Source of the DNA: Caballeronia glebae
GTDB taxonomy: Bacteria > Pseudomonadota > Gammaproteobacteria > Burkholderiales > Burkholderiaceae
Assembly: GCF_001545035.1 (NCBI RefSeq)
Contig: NZ_FCOJ02000034.1
Span: forward strand, 16,876-80,875
Direction of reading: 5' to 3'
Length of the DNA stretch: 64,000 nucleotides
The position numbers and the translations under genes were made by a program. Of this stretch, positions 9,189 through 18,371 are shown in pieces (the stretch's first letter is position 1; every line of letters starts with the position of its first letter). The notes under the pieces are model-generated. The model ran no database searches. It worked only from the letters and a program-made list of their open reading frames with translations, and was not told the origin of the DNA.

Positions 9189-10838
9189 ATGACCGGCAAG
9201 GACTCGCCCGCGCGACGCGCGATACACCTTCTCGTTTCCGTCGCGATGCTCTTTATCCTTGGCTGCCTCGCCGGTAGCGGCGCGGCACGCGATGCGCACG
9301 CCGACATGCCGGCGAAGGGTCTCGTCTACTGCTCGGAAGCCAGTCCGGCGGGCTTCGACGAGGCGCAGTTCACGTCGTCCGTCGAAGCCAGCGCGGCGGG
9401 CTATACGGTGTACAACCGACTCGTGGAATTCGACCGCGAGAATGGCGATATCGAACCCGGCCTCGCCGAGAGCTGGGAACGCGCAGCCGACGGTCTCCAG
9501 TACACCTTCCATTTGCGCCGCGGCGTCAGATTTCATACGACCAAAGACTTTACGCCGACGCGCGAATTCAATGCCGACGACGTCGTTTTCACATTTGAAC
9601 GCATGCGCGATCCGGAGCATCCTTTCCGCCGCGCGTACCCCGTCTCTTTTCCGTATTTCCGCGATCTCGGGCTTGCAACGAATGTCCAGCGCGTCGAGGC
9701 GCTCGATCCGCATACGGTGCGCTTCACACTGGCGCGAATTGATGGCCCGTTCATGCAAAAGATGGCGATGCCGTTCGCGTCGATCCTCTCGCGCGAATAC
9801 GCCGACAAGCTTCTCGCATCGGGGAAGGCGAGCGACATCAACTGGCATCCTGTCGGCACGGGACCGTTCGTGTTTCGCGAGTACACGAAGGACGCGACGA
9901 TCAGCTTCGACGGAAATGTCGACTATTGGAAACCGGACGTCGTCAAACTGAAGTGGCTGAAGTTCGACATCACCACGGATCCCGCGGTACGCCTGCAAAA
10001 ACTCAGGGCTGGCGAATGCCAGGTGATGAGCTATCCGCGTCCCGCGGATATTGCGTCCATCAAGACCGACGCCCGCATTCGGCCCATGAATCAAGCCGGC
10101 TTCAATCTGGGCTATCTCGCCTACAACACGGCGAAAGCGCCGCTAGACGACGTGCGGGTACGCCGCGCGCTCGATATGTCGATCGACAAGCACGCGATTC
10201 TCGCCGCGGTTTATCAGGGCACGGGGATCGTCGCGATCAATCCGATGCCGCCGATGCAATGGGGTTATGACTTCGGCATCAGGGATGCGCCCTTCGATCC
10301 GGCGCGCGCGAAGGCTCTACTCGCGGAAGCAGGTCATGGCGATGGTCTGAATCTTAAGCTGTGGGCCATGCCGGTATCGCGGCCCTATAATCCGAACGCG
10401 CGACTCATGGCGGAGATGATCCAGGCGGACTGGGCGAAGATCGGCGTGCAGGCTCAAATCGTCACCTACGAAATGGGCGAATACGTGCGGCGCGCCCGCA
10501 ATGGCGAGCATGATGCGCTGCTCATCGGCTGGAGCGGTGACTACGGTGACCCGGACGACTGGCTCGGCGTGCTGCTGGGCTGCGATTCCGTGAAAGGCAG
10601 CAACTTCACGAAATGGTGCTACAAGCCGTACGACGATCTCATCAAGCAAGCGCGCGAGACGCTCGACATCGATGCGCGTACCGCGCAGTATTCCCGCGCG
10701 CAGCAGATTTTCAAGGAGCAGGTTCCGTTCACGCCCATCGCGCATGCGGTTGTGTATCAGCCGGTCACGCGCAATGTTTCGGGCTTCAGGATCGACCGCT
10801 TCGGGATGACGCGCTTCTGGGGCGTCAGCATCGAATAA
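9189..10838 (+). CDS. ABC transporter periplasmic binding protein, dipeptide/oligopeptide type
   Basis: A 549-residue SBP_bac_5 family protein. The start at 9189 gives an N-terminal signal (hydrophobic core LLVSVAMLFILGCLAG, a possible lipoprotein or Sec signal). The mature part has family blocks such as YNRLVEFDRENGDIEPGLAE, FTFERMRDP and HPVGTGPFVF, with a DppA-like C-terminal half (DALLIGWSGDYGDPDDW). It should bind di- or oligopeptides, or heme-like ligands, in the periplasm. No permease or ATPase gene lies nearby, so it must share a transporter encoded elsewhere. The upstream in-frame extension lacks a better start. Confidence 0.88.
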   Translation: MTGKDSPARRAIHLLVSVAMLFILGCLAGSGAARDAHADMPAKGLVYCSEASPAGFDEAQFTSSVEASAAGYTVYNRLVEFDRENGDIEPGLAESWERAADGLQYTFHLRRGVRFHTTKDFTPTREFNADDVVFTFERMRDPEHPFRRAYPVSFPYFRDLGLATNVQRVEALDPHTVRFTLARIDGPFMQKMAMPFASILSREYADKLLASGKASDINWHPVGTGPFVFREYTKDATISFDGNVDYWKPDVVKLKWLKFDITTDPAVRLQKLRAGECQVMSYPRPADIASIKTDARIRPMNQAGFNLGYLAYNTAKAPLDDVRVRRALDMSIDKHAILAAVYQGTGIVAINPMPPMQWGYDFGIRDAPFDPARAKALLAEAGHGDGLNLKLWAMPVSRPYNPNARLMAEMIQADWAKIGVQAQIVTYEMGEYVRRARNGEHDALLIGWSGDYGDPDDWLGVLLGCDSVKGSNFTKWCYKPYDDLIKQARETLDIDARTAQYSRAQQIFKEQVPFTPIAHAVVYQPVTRNVSGFRIDRFGMTRFWGVSIE

Positions 10839-11967
10839 AAGCCGGGGGCGCTCTCGGGGACCGCCGTCTCTTTTTGCTTAGGCCTCTCGACAGAATGTGA
10901 AAAAACTATTCGGATCCGCACACGCGACGCAGACACACCCGCTTTGCCGAATAGATCAAGATCGCTTACAACACCTTTCACAATGATCTGCTCGGACTAT
11001 CCTGAGAGCGGTCCAGGCATGTGGTGAATCGCTTGCCAAAGCCACCCCTGAGGTCGAGGCGTCGCAAGCGGAAGCCTGCGTTGAGCGCGGTCGTGCTCGC
11101 GGGACTGGTCATGTCGTGGTCGCTGCCCGTGCTGCACCCCGCGCAATGGCTTCTCGATGCGCGCGAGCCGTTCGCGAGCGGCTTCATCGACGCGGCGGTC
11201 CTCACCGCGCGACAGATGTTCCGGACCGTCTAAAGCAAGGTCGTCCGCATGGGCACGTCGCAGCGTCGAACCCCAACCGCCCTCCCTTGGAACTTGGATC
11301 CTTGGGATCCATCACCTGCTTCTGAATTTGACCGTCCGCAACAAGTGCATACAAGTTGTCTCGCACGTCACTGGCCGAAGCCCGCCGCGACGAGTGTGTG
11401 CTTACTCGTCGCGGTGCGATGATATAGCAGTCGCCGAGCTTCGCTGACACGGTCGCCGCGGTCTAAGCATAAAGCGCTGGTTCCTGGATCCCCTAACTTC
11501 AGATCGGTCTGCTCAGGGCCGCGTTCGATGTCCGCGGCGTCCCGGTATTAGCGCTCAAGAAAGGTTTTCTTTCGCGGCCGGAGGTGGCTTGGAGATGTAG
11601 AGGACACCCACTTCCGCTCAGTTGCGCCTCGGTAAGGGCCATTGAGGCTCGGTGGGCACCGATGGATTCGATAGTCGACCAGCGAATTCGAGGCATCCTG
11701 CGTAGACGATCTATGTTGACACCACTGCGTGCTTCACGAACCGGAGGTCAACTTGAAATTCGCGCCTCGGCGATAGAGGCACCGCTCGTCCTTCACCTCG
11801 TCGTCGTACTTTCCTGGGCCGTATTTGTCGGATTACAACTGCATGATTGGCCAACGCTAGTGCTAAAGCTGAGGCGCAAGGCTTTGCTGCAGTCGTCGTC
11901 GCGCATCATGAGCCGACAGCGGCATGAAGTGCTCGCCGGCTTTAGCATATTCACGGGGCGGGGCGTA
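10839..11967. other. About 1.1 kb of mostly non-coding or unrecognised sequence
   Basis: Apart from one possible small gene at 11021, only weak open frames are seen. None has a recognised domain. A hydrophobic stretch coded near 11790-11850 (plus strand) is not attached to a plausible gene. Confidence 0.35.
11021..11233 (+). CDS. Possible small membrane protein, unknown
   Basis: A 70-codon frame beginning with GTG. It codes a strongly basic N terminus (RSRRRKRK), one predicted transmembrane segment (about residues 21-40, SAVVLAGLVMSWSLPVL) and a short tail. High GC3 supports coding, but the ribosome site is weak and no family is recognised, so this is tentative. Confidence 0.35.
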   Translation: MVNRLPKPPLRSRRRKRKPALSAVVLAGLVMSWSLPVLHPAQWLLDAREPFASGFIDAAVLTARQMFRTV

Positions 11968-12201
11968 CTAGCCCGCGCGAGTTGCGTGATCAGCCAAGCG
12001 GGACAACAGCCGCTCGAGTCGTGAACGTTGTGAGGGTACTAGTCCTGGCGTCGCGCACGCCTTGACGACGCGATTGCGCCAATAAGTTCGACCGAATAAG
12101 GAGTTTGCCGCGTCTGCGGTGAGAACGCGCTCGAGATGCTCGATTTCGGTGTCAAGATTTCTAGGCGTGAAGCTGGTCAGTGCGCGAAATGCTGGTGTCA
12201 T
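11968..12201 (-). CDS. Small protein of unknown family, paralogue of the gene at 14401
   Basis: A 77-residue predicted helical protein. It aligns along its length with the product of the gene at 14401-14712: EIEHLERVL versus EIDHLARMI, TYWRNRV versus SYWRERI, then a similar LxRLLxxL tail. Two related copies within 2.5 kb support that both are real. The ribosome site is poor, so the exact start is uncertain. Its function is unknown; the short helical form would suit a DNA- or protein-binding accessory factor. Confidence 0.5.
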   Translation of the reverse strand: MTPAFRALTSFTPRNLDTEIEHLERVLTADAANSLFGRTYWRNRVVKACATPGLVPSQRSRLERLLSRLADHATRAG

Positions 12202-12307
12202 ATTGTTATAGATCTCTCAGGTTCATCCTTGCGACGGGGCCCCGAACAACTTTCCGTCGTACCGCTGGAACAGCCGTGCTGGTGCCCGCCGTTGTGTGGG
12301 CGTTAGC

Positions 12308-12511
12308 TCACTGCGGCTGGATATTTGCCGCCTGCTTGCCTTTCGGTCCTTGTTTAATCTCGAAGCTCACCTTCTGGTTTTCCGCCAGTGACTTAAAACC
12401 TTCGGTCCGAATCTCGGAGAAGTGCGCGAACAGGTCATCGCCTCCGTCGTCCGGCGTGATAAACCCATAACCCTTTGCGTCGTTAAACCACTTCACAGTC
12501 CCTGTTGCCAT
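12308..12511 (-). CDS. cspA: Cold-shock protein, CspA family
   Basis: A 67-residue single cold-shock domain, the normal CspA length. RNP1-like KGYGFIT and RNP2-like DLFAHFS motifs are intact, as is the N-terminal MATGTVKWFN. It binds single-stranded RNA or DNA and acts as an RNA chaperone in the cytoplasm. The ATG at 12511 was chosen over in-frame upstream codons because the domain starts there. A TTATCA-N3-TGATAA palindrome lies 84-98 nt upstream, shared with two nearby promoters. A long leader before cspA genes is usual and often carries temperature control. Confidence 0.95.
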   Translation of the reverse strand: MATGTVKWFNDAKGYGFITPDDGGDDLFAHFSEIRTEGFKSLAENQKVSFEIKQGPKGKQAANIQPQ

Positions 12512-12837
12512 GCTCGTCCCGTACAAAAGAAAAATGGTGATTGACGAGAATAGCAGCGCCCGGTGCGTCGCGGTATGACGTTTAGCAAATATATTTATCA
12601 TTTTGATAACGGTAAGGAAATATCTTCCGGCACGATCGATCGTCCCGCGTTTGGCCCGAGATCCTCCGATGTTAGCCGCGAGGCGTGGCCGTCCTTCGTC
12701 ACGGCATCTCCAATGTCGCCGCTTCACTCGGCCTCACCCGAAAAGACAAGCAGCGAGCCATCCACCGCGACTTGCGTCGTTTCGCGACGCTGATAACGAA
12801 TTGGTGCGATTGAGACTAAAGCGCGGCGCATGCCGTA
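12512..12837. other. Intergenic leader and promoter region of the cold-shock gene
   Basis: No gene is seen. The region contains an AT-rich patch and the 15-bp palindrome at 12595. The rest, up to the end of the YcgR-like gene, shows no recognisable feature. Confidence 0.5.
12595..12609. promoter_or_regulatory. Palindrome TTATCA-TTT-TGATAA upstream of cspA
   Basis: A perfect 6+6 bp inverted repeat with a 3-bp spacer, in AT-rich surroundings, 84 nt upstream of the cspA ATG. The same arms recur upstream of the YcgR-like gene (13666) and the winged-helix regulator gene (14798), which makes chance unlikely. It is probably an operator for a homodimeric regulator. Confidence 0.65.
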
Positions 12838-13608
12838 TCAATCGCGCGCCGCGCGCTCCTTGCGGCGCGTCTCCAGCACCGTGATAGCACGCTGGAGCAC
12901 GCGCTCCGCACTCGCCTTCAGGTTGAGGAACCGGCAGCCCAGAATGGTCCGATGCTCGCCCGTTGGAGTGACCATCTTCCGGGTTGCGACGACCTCCAGA
13001 TCGACTAACACGACGCCGAGCCCGCCCACCTGAAGTTTTACGTCGTTCCAGACGGTCCCCGCCGCGAGCCTTTCGAAGCGTGCGTCCCGCGCACGCAGCG
13101 CCATGCCGCCGAGCGAAAGGTCGTGCAGTTCGAACCGGAACGCGGCGCCCGCTCCGTCGACTCCGCTCGCGACGAACGGGTCGAACATGGGCGTATCGAC
13201 GCGATGGAAATCCCGGCGCTGCACGTAATGAAGCAGCGCGGGAAACGGCACTTCGAATGCCGGACGCCCTTCGAACGTCACGACCACGGCGCCGCCCGTC
13301 ACGAAATGCGTCCGGATGCCCGAAGGCTGGCTGCGGAACGTGAGCTCGTCCGCATCGACCAGCGCGCGGTTGTCCCGCGCCGTGCTGCCGAAATCGAAGA
13401 GAAAACGCGCGCGGCGCGAATCGACGTCGAGCAGTTGCGCGACGAACTGCGTGTCGCCGAACTCGACTATTAGGAAATCGCGGCGCGCAAGCGACGCCCG
13501 CAGGCATACCGCGATCTGCAGCGTATGCCGCTGCGCATAGCGGTCGTCGGTCTCCCACGCATTCGTTGTCGAGGTGCTTGCTCCGCTCAGGGTAGGTTCG
13601 GCAATCAT
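12838..13608 (-). CDS. YcgR-like flagellar brake protein with PilZ domain
   Basis: A 256-residue protein with a YcgR-type N-terminal beta domain (about residues 30-125) and a C-terminal PilZ domain. The c-di-GMP binding motifs are visible: RRDFHR at 131-136 and DLSLGG at 163-168. By family knowledge it binds c-di-GMP and slows flagellar rotation. The start at 13608 gives a short 25-residue leader before the domain. A TTATCA-N3-TGATAA palindrome lies 58-72 nt upstream, linking its control to the cold-shock and regulator genes beside it. Confidence 0.85.
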   Translation of the reverse strand: MIAEPTLSGASTSTTNAWETDDRYAQRHTLQIAVCLRASLARRDFLIVEFGDTQFVAQLLDVDSRRARFLFDFGSTARDNRALVDADELTFRSQPSGIRTHFVTGGAVVVTFEGRPAFEVPFPALLHYVQRRDFHRVDTPMFDPFVASGVDGAGAAFRFELHDLSLGGMALRARDARFERLAAGTVWNDVKLQVGGLGVVLVDLEVVATRKMVTPTGEHRTILGCRFLNLKASAERVLQRAITVLETRRKERAARD

Positions 13609-13665
13609 CGTGGTGTCGTTATTCTGCCGGGCGGCCTCCCGGCGTATCGCTCTCTTTGCTATATC

Positions 13666-13680
13666 TTATCAAATTGATAA
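13666..13680. promoter_or_regulatory. Palindrome TTATCA-AAT-TGATAA upstream of the YcgR-like gene
   Basis: A perfect inverted repeat (the outer 7 bp on each side also pair, TTATCAA/TTGATAA), 58 nt before the YcgR-like start codon. It has the same arms and spacing as the sites at 12595 and 14798. Confidence 0.65.
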
Positions 13681-13771
13681 TCTAATGTACGAACATCACG
13701 TGGATAATCATCCTGAATCTTGAAACGAGCGACGCCCCTGGGACGACGGGGTTCATCAATGATCTGGCCGG

Positions 13772-14374
13772 CTACCCGTTTCCGGGCCGCGGCACCGGCA
13801 GAAAATGCAGCAGCGCCTTGAGCGTGTAAATGACGATGACGGTTCCCGCCAGATCGCCGACGAACATCGCGAAAAATCTCGACGTGATGTTCTGCGCGTC
13901 GCCCTGAAGATAGAACCAGATGTTGTGCAGCAATGAACCGGCGATCGCGTACGCGACTGTCAGGATCATCAGCCTGCCCGCCGTCAGATTCGACAGCGAT
14001 GCGTTCAGCCCGTAGGTCTCGCGCGCCAGGCGATAGACCGCATAAGGCGCGGCCGTCGCGATGATGCCGCCGACGAACGACCGCACCGGGTCATTGGGAA
14101 AGAAATAGAAGAAGTCGACGACCCAGCTCGCGAGCAGCAGTCCGAGCGCGCCGTCCGCGCCGAGCAGAAGCGTGCTGAGCAGACGGATGCCAGCGGGAAG
14201 ATAGACCCAGTTCACCCCGCGCACGAACTCGGAATGAACGAAGATTTCCTGGTTGAGCCAGAGCGAACCGACGAAAAACAGCGCCGTCCCGACGACGGAA
14301 CATAAACGAAGCAGAAACGAAGACATTGGCGTGGCGAGCCAGTAAGCGGCGGAGTATCTTACCGCAGCGCTCAT
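13772..14374 (-). CDS. Integral membrane protein, MASE1-like, unknown role
   Basis: A 200-residue protein with about five or six hydrophobic helices (for example LLRLCSVVGTALFFVGSLWL and LLGADGALGLLLASWVVDFF). The motif WVYLPAGIRLL recalls MASE1-type sensory membrane domains, but no output domain is attached. The ATG at 14374 follows TGAGGCCGG. It ends about 160 nt before the YcgR-like gene and starts about 27 nt after the small protein gene at 14401, so those two may share a transcript. Its function is unknown. Confidence 0.65.
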   Translation of the reverse strand: MSAAVRYSAAYWLATPMSSFLLRLCSVVGTALFFVGSLWLNQEIFVHSEFVRGVNWVYLPAGIRLLSTLLLGADGALGLLLASWVVDFFYFFPNDPVRSFVGGIIATAAPYAVYRLARETYGLNASLSNLTAGRLMILTVAYAIAGSLLHNIWFYLQGDAQNITSRFFAMFVGDLAGTVIVIYTLKALLHFLPVPRPGNG

Positions 14375-14400
14375 CCGGCCTCACGGGCGGGCAACAAACG

Positions 14401-14712
14401 TTATGGCCGCGCCTTGCCAAGAGCCCCGCTGTCCGCGTGCGCGTCGGCTGGCGGAAGCTCGCCGTAGCTCGCAGCGGGATCGAGCTGTGCGGCGATTCGC
14501 TCCAGCTCAGCGAGCAGCGAGCGCAGCCCTTTCTGCTGGAGCGGCGCGACGGCCGGGGCGTGCCGCAGCTCTTCGATGCGCTCGCGCCAGTACGACACCG
14601 GCCACGCGGCGCTTCGATGCCAGTGGCGTGAACGGATCATCCTCGCCAGATGATCGATTTCCTGCTCGATGAAAGTCGGTGTGATGTAAGTGATATCGCG
14701 TCGTTGAGCCAC
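14401..14712 (-). CDS. Small protein of unknown family, paralogue of the gene at 11968
   Basis: A 103-residue protein starting at GTG (14712) after a G-rich ribosome site. The predicted helical body (EIDHLARMI, WPVSYWRERIEEL, LRSLLAELERIAAQL) matches the product of 11968-12201; about 25 extra residues form a polar tail. It is transcribed divergently from the winged-helix regulator, with the palindrome at 14798 between them, so both could be under that regulator. Function unknown. Confidence 0.6.
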   Translation of the reverse strand: MAQRRDITYITPTFIEQEIDHLARMIRSRHWHRSAAWPVSYWRERIEELRHAPAVAPLQQKGLRSLLAELERIAAQLDPAASYGELPPADAHADSGALGKARP

Positions 14713-14786
14713 GCTCGTGCCCCCGATAGCGGCTCGGGCAAGAGAAAGATCGATGTCTTCGCCAGGCCTTCGCTGTGTGAACTATC

Positions 14787-14812
14787 TTATCACTTACTTA
14801 TCACCCTGATAA
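14787..14812. promoter_or_regulatory. Palindrome TTATCA-CCC-TGATAA plus an extra half-site
   Basis: A perfect TTATCA/TGATAA inverted repeat with a 3-bp spacer lies at 14798-14812. A further TTATCA half-site lies 11 bp upstream at 14787-14792, about one helical turn away in the same orientation. It lies 75 nt before the winged-helix regulator gene and 86 nt before the divergent small gene. Placement beside a regulator gene suggests autoregulation. Confidence 0.7.
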
Positions 14813-14886
14813 ATACTTGGGCCGCTCTCATAATTCGATTTTCGCCGATGCTATGATGAACGCCGTTCTCATTCAATCGATTCTTC

Positions 14887-15240
14887 ATGGCCAAAAAGCG
14901 CGTCTTCGATGCTTATTTTCGCTTCCTGAATCTCGCTCAGGCTGTCCAGGCTTTGCCCTCCGTACCGAAGCTCGATGCCGCCGAGGAACGCTTGCTGGAA
15001 GCACTCACAGCGTCCTGGCATGCGGGTCATACGCTGACGGTCACGGAGACGATGGCCCTTTCGGTGGCGGGCGCGCCCGCCACCGTGCATCGCAAGCTGA
15101 CGAACCTGAGGAACCAGGGTCTCGTGTCCGTCGACGAGAGCAGCGACGATCTGCGCGTCAAGACCGTGGTGCCGACGCGCAAGGCGCTCGACTACTTTGA
15201 AAAGCTGGCGGCGTGTCTCGAAGAGGCCAAGAAGCGTTGA
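14887..15240 (+). CDS. Winged-helix transcriptional regulator, MarR-like
   Basis: A 117-residue protein of the length and helix pattern of small MarR-like winged-helix regulators. The recognition region is around SVAGAPATVHRKLTNLRNQGLV (roughly residues 60-81), followed by a wing (DESSDDLRVKTVVPT) and a C-terminal dimerisation helix. It likely binds a palindrome as a dimer. The TTATCA-N3-TGATAA site 75 nt upstream and its copies before cspA and the YcgR-like gene are the best candidates. Ligand unknown. Confidence 0.75.
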   Translation: MAKKRVFDAYFRFLNLAQAVQALPSVPKLDAAEERLLEALTASWHAGHTLTVTETMALSVAGAPATVHRKLTNLRNQGLVSVDESSDDLRVKTVVPTRKALDYFEKLAACLEEAKKR

Positions 15241-15424
15241 ACGTCGCGGGACGCCATATCACGAACATCGGCAACGAACGTTATAATTCGTCGCTTTCCC
15301 GCGCCATGGCGCAGTAAATTTTTCCACCAGGTCGTATTCCCATCGGAGAGCGGGGACGGCCGGCAGTGTCCGACAGCCTCCGCAGCAATCGCAGGCGTTG
15401 TGCTGCACCCAGTCTGCGATTGTC

Positions 15425-17629
15425 ATGTCCGTCCCGCGTTTCGAGGTCGCATCCTGCCGTCGTGCTTCGACGGCCGCGCGTCGTGTCCGTGTCGTTTTCG
15501 TTGGCGCGTTCGGGGCTTGCGTCCTTCCATCGTTGAGCGCGTGGGCCGCCGAAAGCGATCCGGCCGCGCAACAGCTCACCCCGATCATCGTCAAGGCCGA
15601 AAGGCAGCCCGCCCCCGAGCAGCGCACGCCGATCGCCATGAGCGTCTATGGCGATGCCTTCATCGAAAGCACCGGCGTCAGCGATATCAAGTCCCTCGCC
15701 ACGATCGCGCCCGACCTCAACTATGCGCAGGTGCAAACCGTCGTGCCGGTGCTCACGATTCGCGGCATCTCGAGCCGCGACACGACCGAGATCGGCGACC
15801 CGTCGGTGGTCGTCGTGACGGACGGAAGCTCGAACAATCGGCCGTATGCGCTGAGCGGCACGCTCTACGATCTCGATCACATTTCCGTGCTGCGCGGTCC
15901 GCAAGGCACGCTGTACGGGCGCAACGCGGTGGGCGGCATCGTCGATATCGTGACGGCGAAGCCTTCGAGGGCATTCGAGGGCCGCGCATCAATCGATGTC
16001 GGCAACTACGCCGCGCGCAATCTGGAAGCGATGGTGAACGTCCCCGTGAACGACGTGCTCCAGTTTCGCGTGGCCGCGATCTCGCGCCGGCATGACGGCT
16101 ACGTGAACAACGCGCCGCAGGCCGACGGCGACGACGAAGATACGCGCTCGGGACGTCTGTCCGTCGCGCTCGAACCGGCTTCGCATCTGCGCATGCTGTT
16201 CACCGCGCAGCAGACGACATTGAAGGGCGTCGAGCCGGTTTCGCTCGACATTCCCTATCTCTACGACGCGAACGGCAATCTCTCGCACGACAAGCCGCCC
16301 TTCCCCACCGATCCGCGCACCTTCACCTATGCGACCGCGCAATCGCAGAGCATCGAAGACACGGTCGCGCGCTGGAGCATCGCGTACGACTTCCCGGGTG
16401 TCGAACTCAGCTACACGGGCAGCTACGACAACCTCACCTGGCGTCATGCCGCCGACAGCAGCCCGAGCTTCGCCGACCCGGTTTCGTATCGCCAGAACGA
16501 GTTTCCGAAGACGCAGACGCACGAAGTGCGCGTGAGTTCGCTGGGCGATGGAAGATGGTCGTGGCAGGCGGGCGTGTCGTACTTCCAAGAGTCTTCGTCG
16601 CTGTACAGCGCAAACGAGTCGCCGTTCGATGGCGGCGTCTTTCTGCCCACGCTCGCGTTCGCCTACGGCATTCGCACGACCTCGACTGCGGCGTATGGCC
16701 AGTCGTCGTACTGGGTGACCGACAAGATCAGGCTGACCGCCGGCATGCGCGTCACGCACGATGAAAAGAGCCGCGATGGCGAGTACTTCTTCGCGAACTC
16801 GAGCGAGCCGCCATTCGACTATACGCACGTGCCGCAGAACGACTCGGGCTCGTGGTCGAAGCCGACCGTCCACCTCGCGGCCGAGTACGCGCCGACCTCG
16901 GCGTTGATGAACTACGTGCGCTACGACACCGGCTACAAGTCGGGCGGCTTCTCATCGTCGGGATCATATGCGCCGGAGACGTTGAGAGGCATCGAGATCG
17001 GCACGAAGTCGATATGGAACGCGCAGCGCGTGCAGATCAACGCGAGCGTGTTCGACTACGATTACTCGGGCCAGCAGATCGCCCAGCTCGTGCCGTTCGC
17101 GGACGGGCGCGTGGGCACGAAGATCGTCAATGCTGGACGCACGCGCATCTACGGCGCGGATGCGGATATTCGCGCGCTGATCGATCCGGTCGGGCTCGTG
17201 ACGTTGTCGGTGGCGTGGCTGCACGCGCGCTTCACCGATTTCGCCGTCGATGACGGCAGCGGCCAGAACGTGCAGCTGGCCGGCAACGCGCCGCCGCAAA
17301 GCCCAGTTTTCACCATCGGGTTCGGGCTCGAACATGCGTGGACCACGGACGCAGGAAAGATCATCGGCCGCGTGAACGCGAAGTTTCAAACGGGCCAGCA
17401 CTTCACGATCTACAACTATGGCGACGATTATCAGAAGCCGTATCTGAACGCTGACCTGTCGGCGACCTGGATGCCGAACCGCAAGAACGTGGAGCTGATG
17501 GCGTACGTGCGCAACGTGACCAACCAGCGTATCTTTACGGCCGCCGAGGAATACGCGTTCGACGACTCGTATCGCTACGCGTTCGCGGCGCCGCGTACAT
17601 TCGGCGTAAAGGCCACATATTACTGGTGA
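15425..17629 (+). CDS. TonB-dependent outer-membrane receptor
   Basis: A 734-residue TonB-dependent receptor. It has a signal peptide (cleavage near AWA-AES), a TonB-box-like LTPIIVKAER, a plug domain (VLTIRGISSRDTTEIGD, VLRGPQGTLYGRNAVGGIVDIVT) and a 22-strand barrel ending in YYW with the usual C-terminal aromatic. It transports a chelate such as a siderophore, or another large ligand, across the outer membrane using TonB energy. No siderophore genes or Fur box were recognised nearby, so the substrate is unknown. The ATG at 15425 was chosen because it opens the signal peptide. Confidence 0.9.
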   Translation: MSVPRFEVASCRRASTAARRVRVVFVGAFGACVLPSLSAWAAESDPAAQQLTPIIVKAERQPAPEQRTPIAMSVYGDAFIESTGVSDIKSLATIAPDLNYAQVQTVVPVLTIRGISSRDTTEIGDPSVVVVTDGSSNNRPYALSGTLYDLDHISVLRGPQGTLYGRNAVGGIVDIVTAKPSRAFEGRASIDVGNYAARNLEAMVNVPVNDVLQFRVAAISRRHDGYVNNAPQADGDDEDTRSGRLSVALEPASHLRMLFTAQQTTLKGVEPVSLDIPYLYDANGNLSHDKPPFPTDPRTFTYATAQSQSIEDTVARWSIAYDFPGVELSYTGSYDNLTWRHAADSSPSFADPVSYRQNEFPKTQTHEVRVSSLGDGRWSWQAGVSYFQESSSLYSANESPFDGGVFLPTLAFAYGIRTTSTAAYGQSSYWVTDKIRLTAGMRVTHDEKSRDGEYFFANSSEPPFDYTHVPQNDSGSWSKPTVHLAAEYAPTSALMNYVRYDTGYKSGGFSSSGSYAPETLRGIEIGTKSIWNAQRVQINASVFDYDYSGQQIAQLVPFADGRVGTKIVNAGRTRIYGADADIRALIDPVGLVTLSVAWLHARFTDFAVDDGSGQNVQLAGNAPPQSPVFTIGFGLEHAWTTDAGKIIGRVNAKFQTGQHFTIYNYGDDYQKPYLNADLSATWMPNRKNVELMAYVRNVTNQRIFTAAEEYAFDDSYRYAFAAPRTFGVKATYYW

Positions 17630-18371
17630 TCGTCGAAGGACTTCTCGACCAAAGGCCGTCCGAGAAGAGTGCTCATGGACCGTTCTTGCGCCCGTGACAC
17701 GGCTCGATGCCAGAACTTGAAAGGCCGTTTTCCGTGACGAAGCAATTTTTGAACGAAGCGCACGTCGGCCATCCGGCGGCGTCTGGCGATGAACAGCACT
17801 CCTGTCCCACGGACCGTGTGACGCAAAATCCATAGCTGCGTTAGTCGCACGGACCGCACGCGCATCGGCGTGTGGCTCACATTCAGTTCGGTCTTGACTG
17901 AAACTCGGCCTTTGCGGTCGTTCGGCGCGACCGCGTTGAACGTCAGCAGTATCGCGCGTTGCGGACATCTACAGCACCACATAGCGGCGTGTCTGTTTTA
18001 GGCATCCGCCAACTCACACTTTCGTTTAGGTTTGTTCGACGCCTGCCCTCGACCAAAGGCTCACGAGCCAACGATAACGCGTGTGGGCAGGCGTTGAATA
18101 AACCTCGAGGAAGGAAACCGCGGAGTGATCCGAGGCGGCCAGCGTCTTCGCTATGGTGATTGATCAGTCTGTCCGGCGTGTGTTGCAGGTCGACGTCGAG
18201 CGATGCGAGCACTGGAAGAGACGTCGATGTGGGACGGGAGGCGATGCGGCGTTCGCTTGGGAGTTCGGGATCCGGCTATACAGGTGTGTATGAAGTCGAA
18301 GGCGCAACCGTCCACTCTTCGGCCGCGTTGACGCAAAGCCGACGATTGGACGCTAGATAGGAGCGCGACAT
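17630..18371. other. Intergenic stretch before the IS91-family element
   Basis: Only weak open frames are present. No recognised gene, and no certain end of the IS91-type element, could be placed here. Confidence 0.4.
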
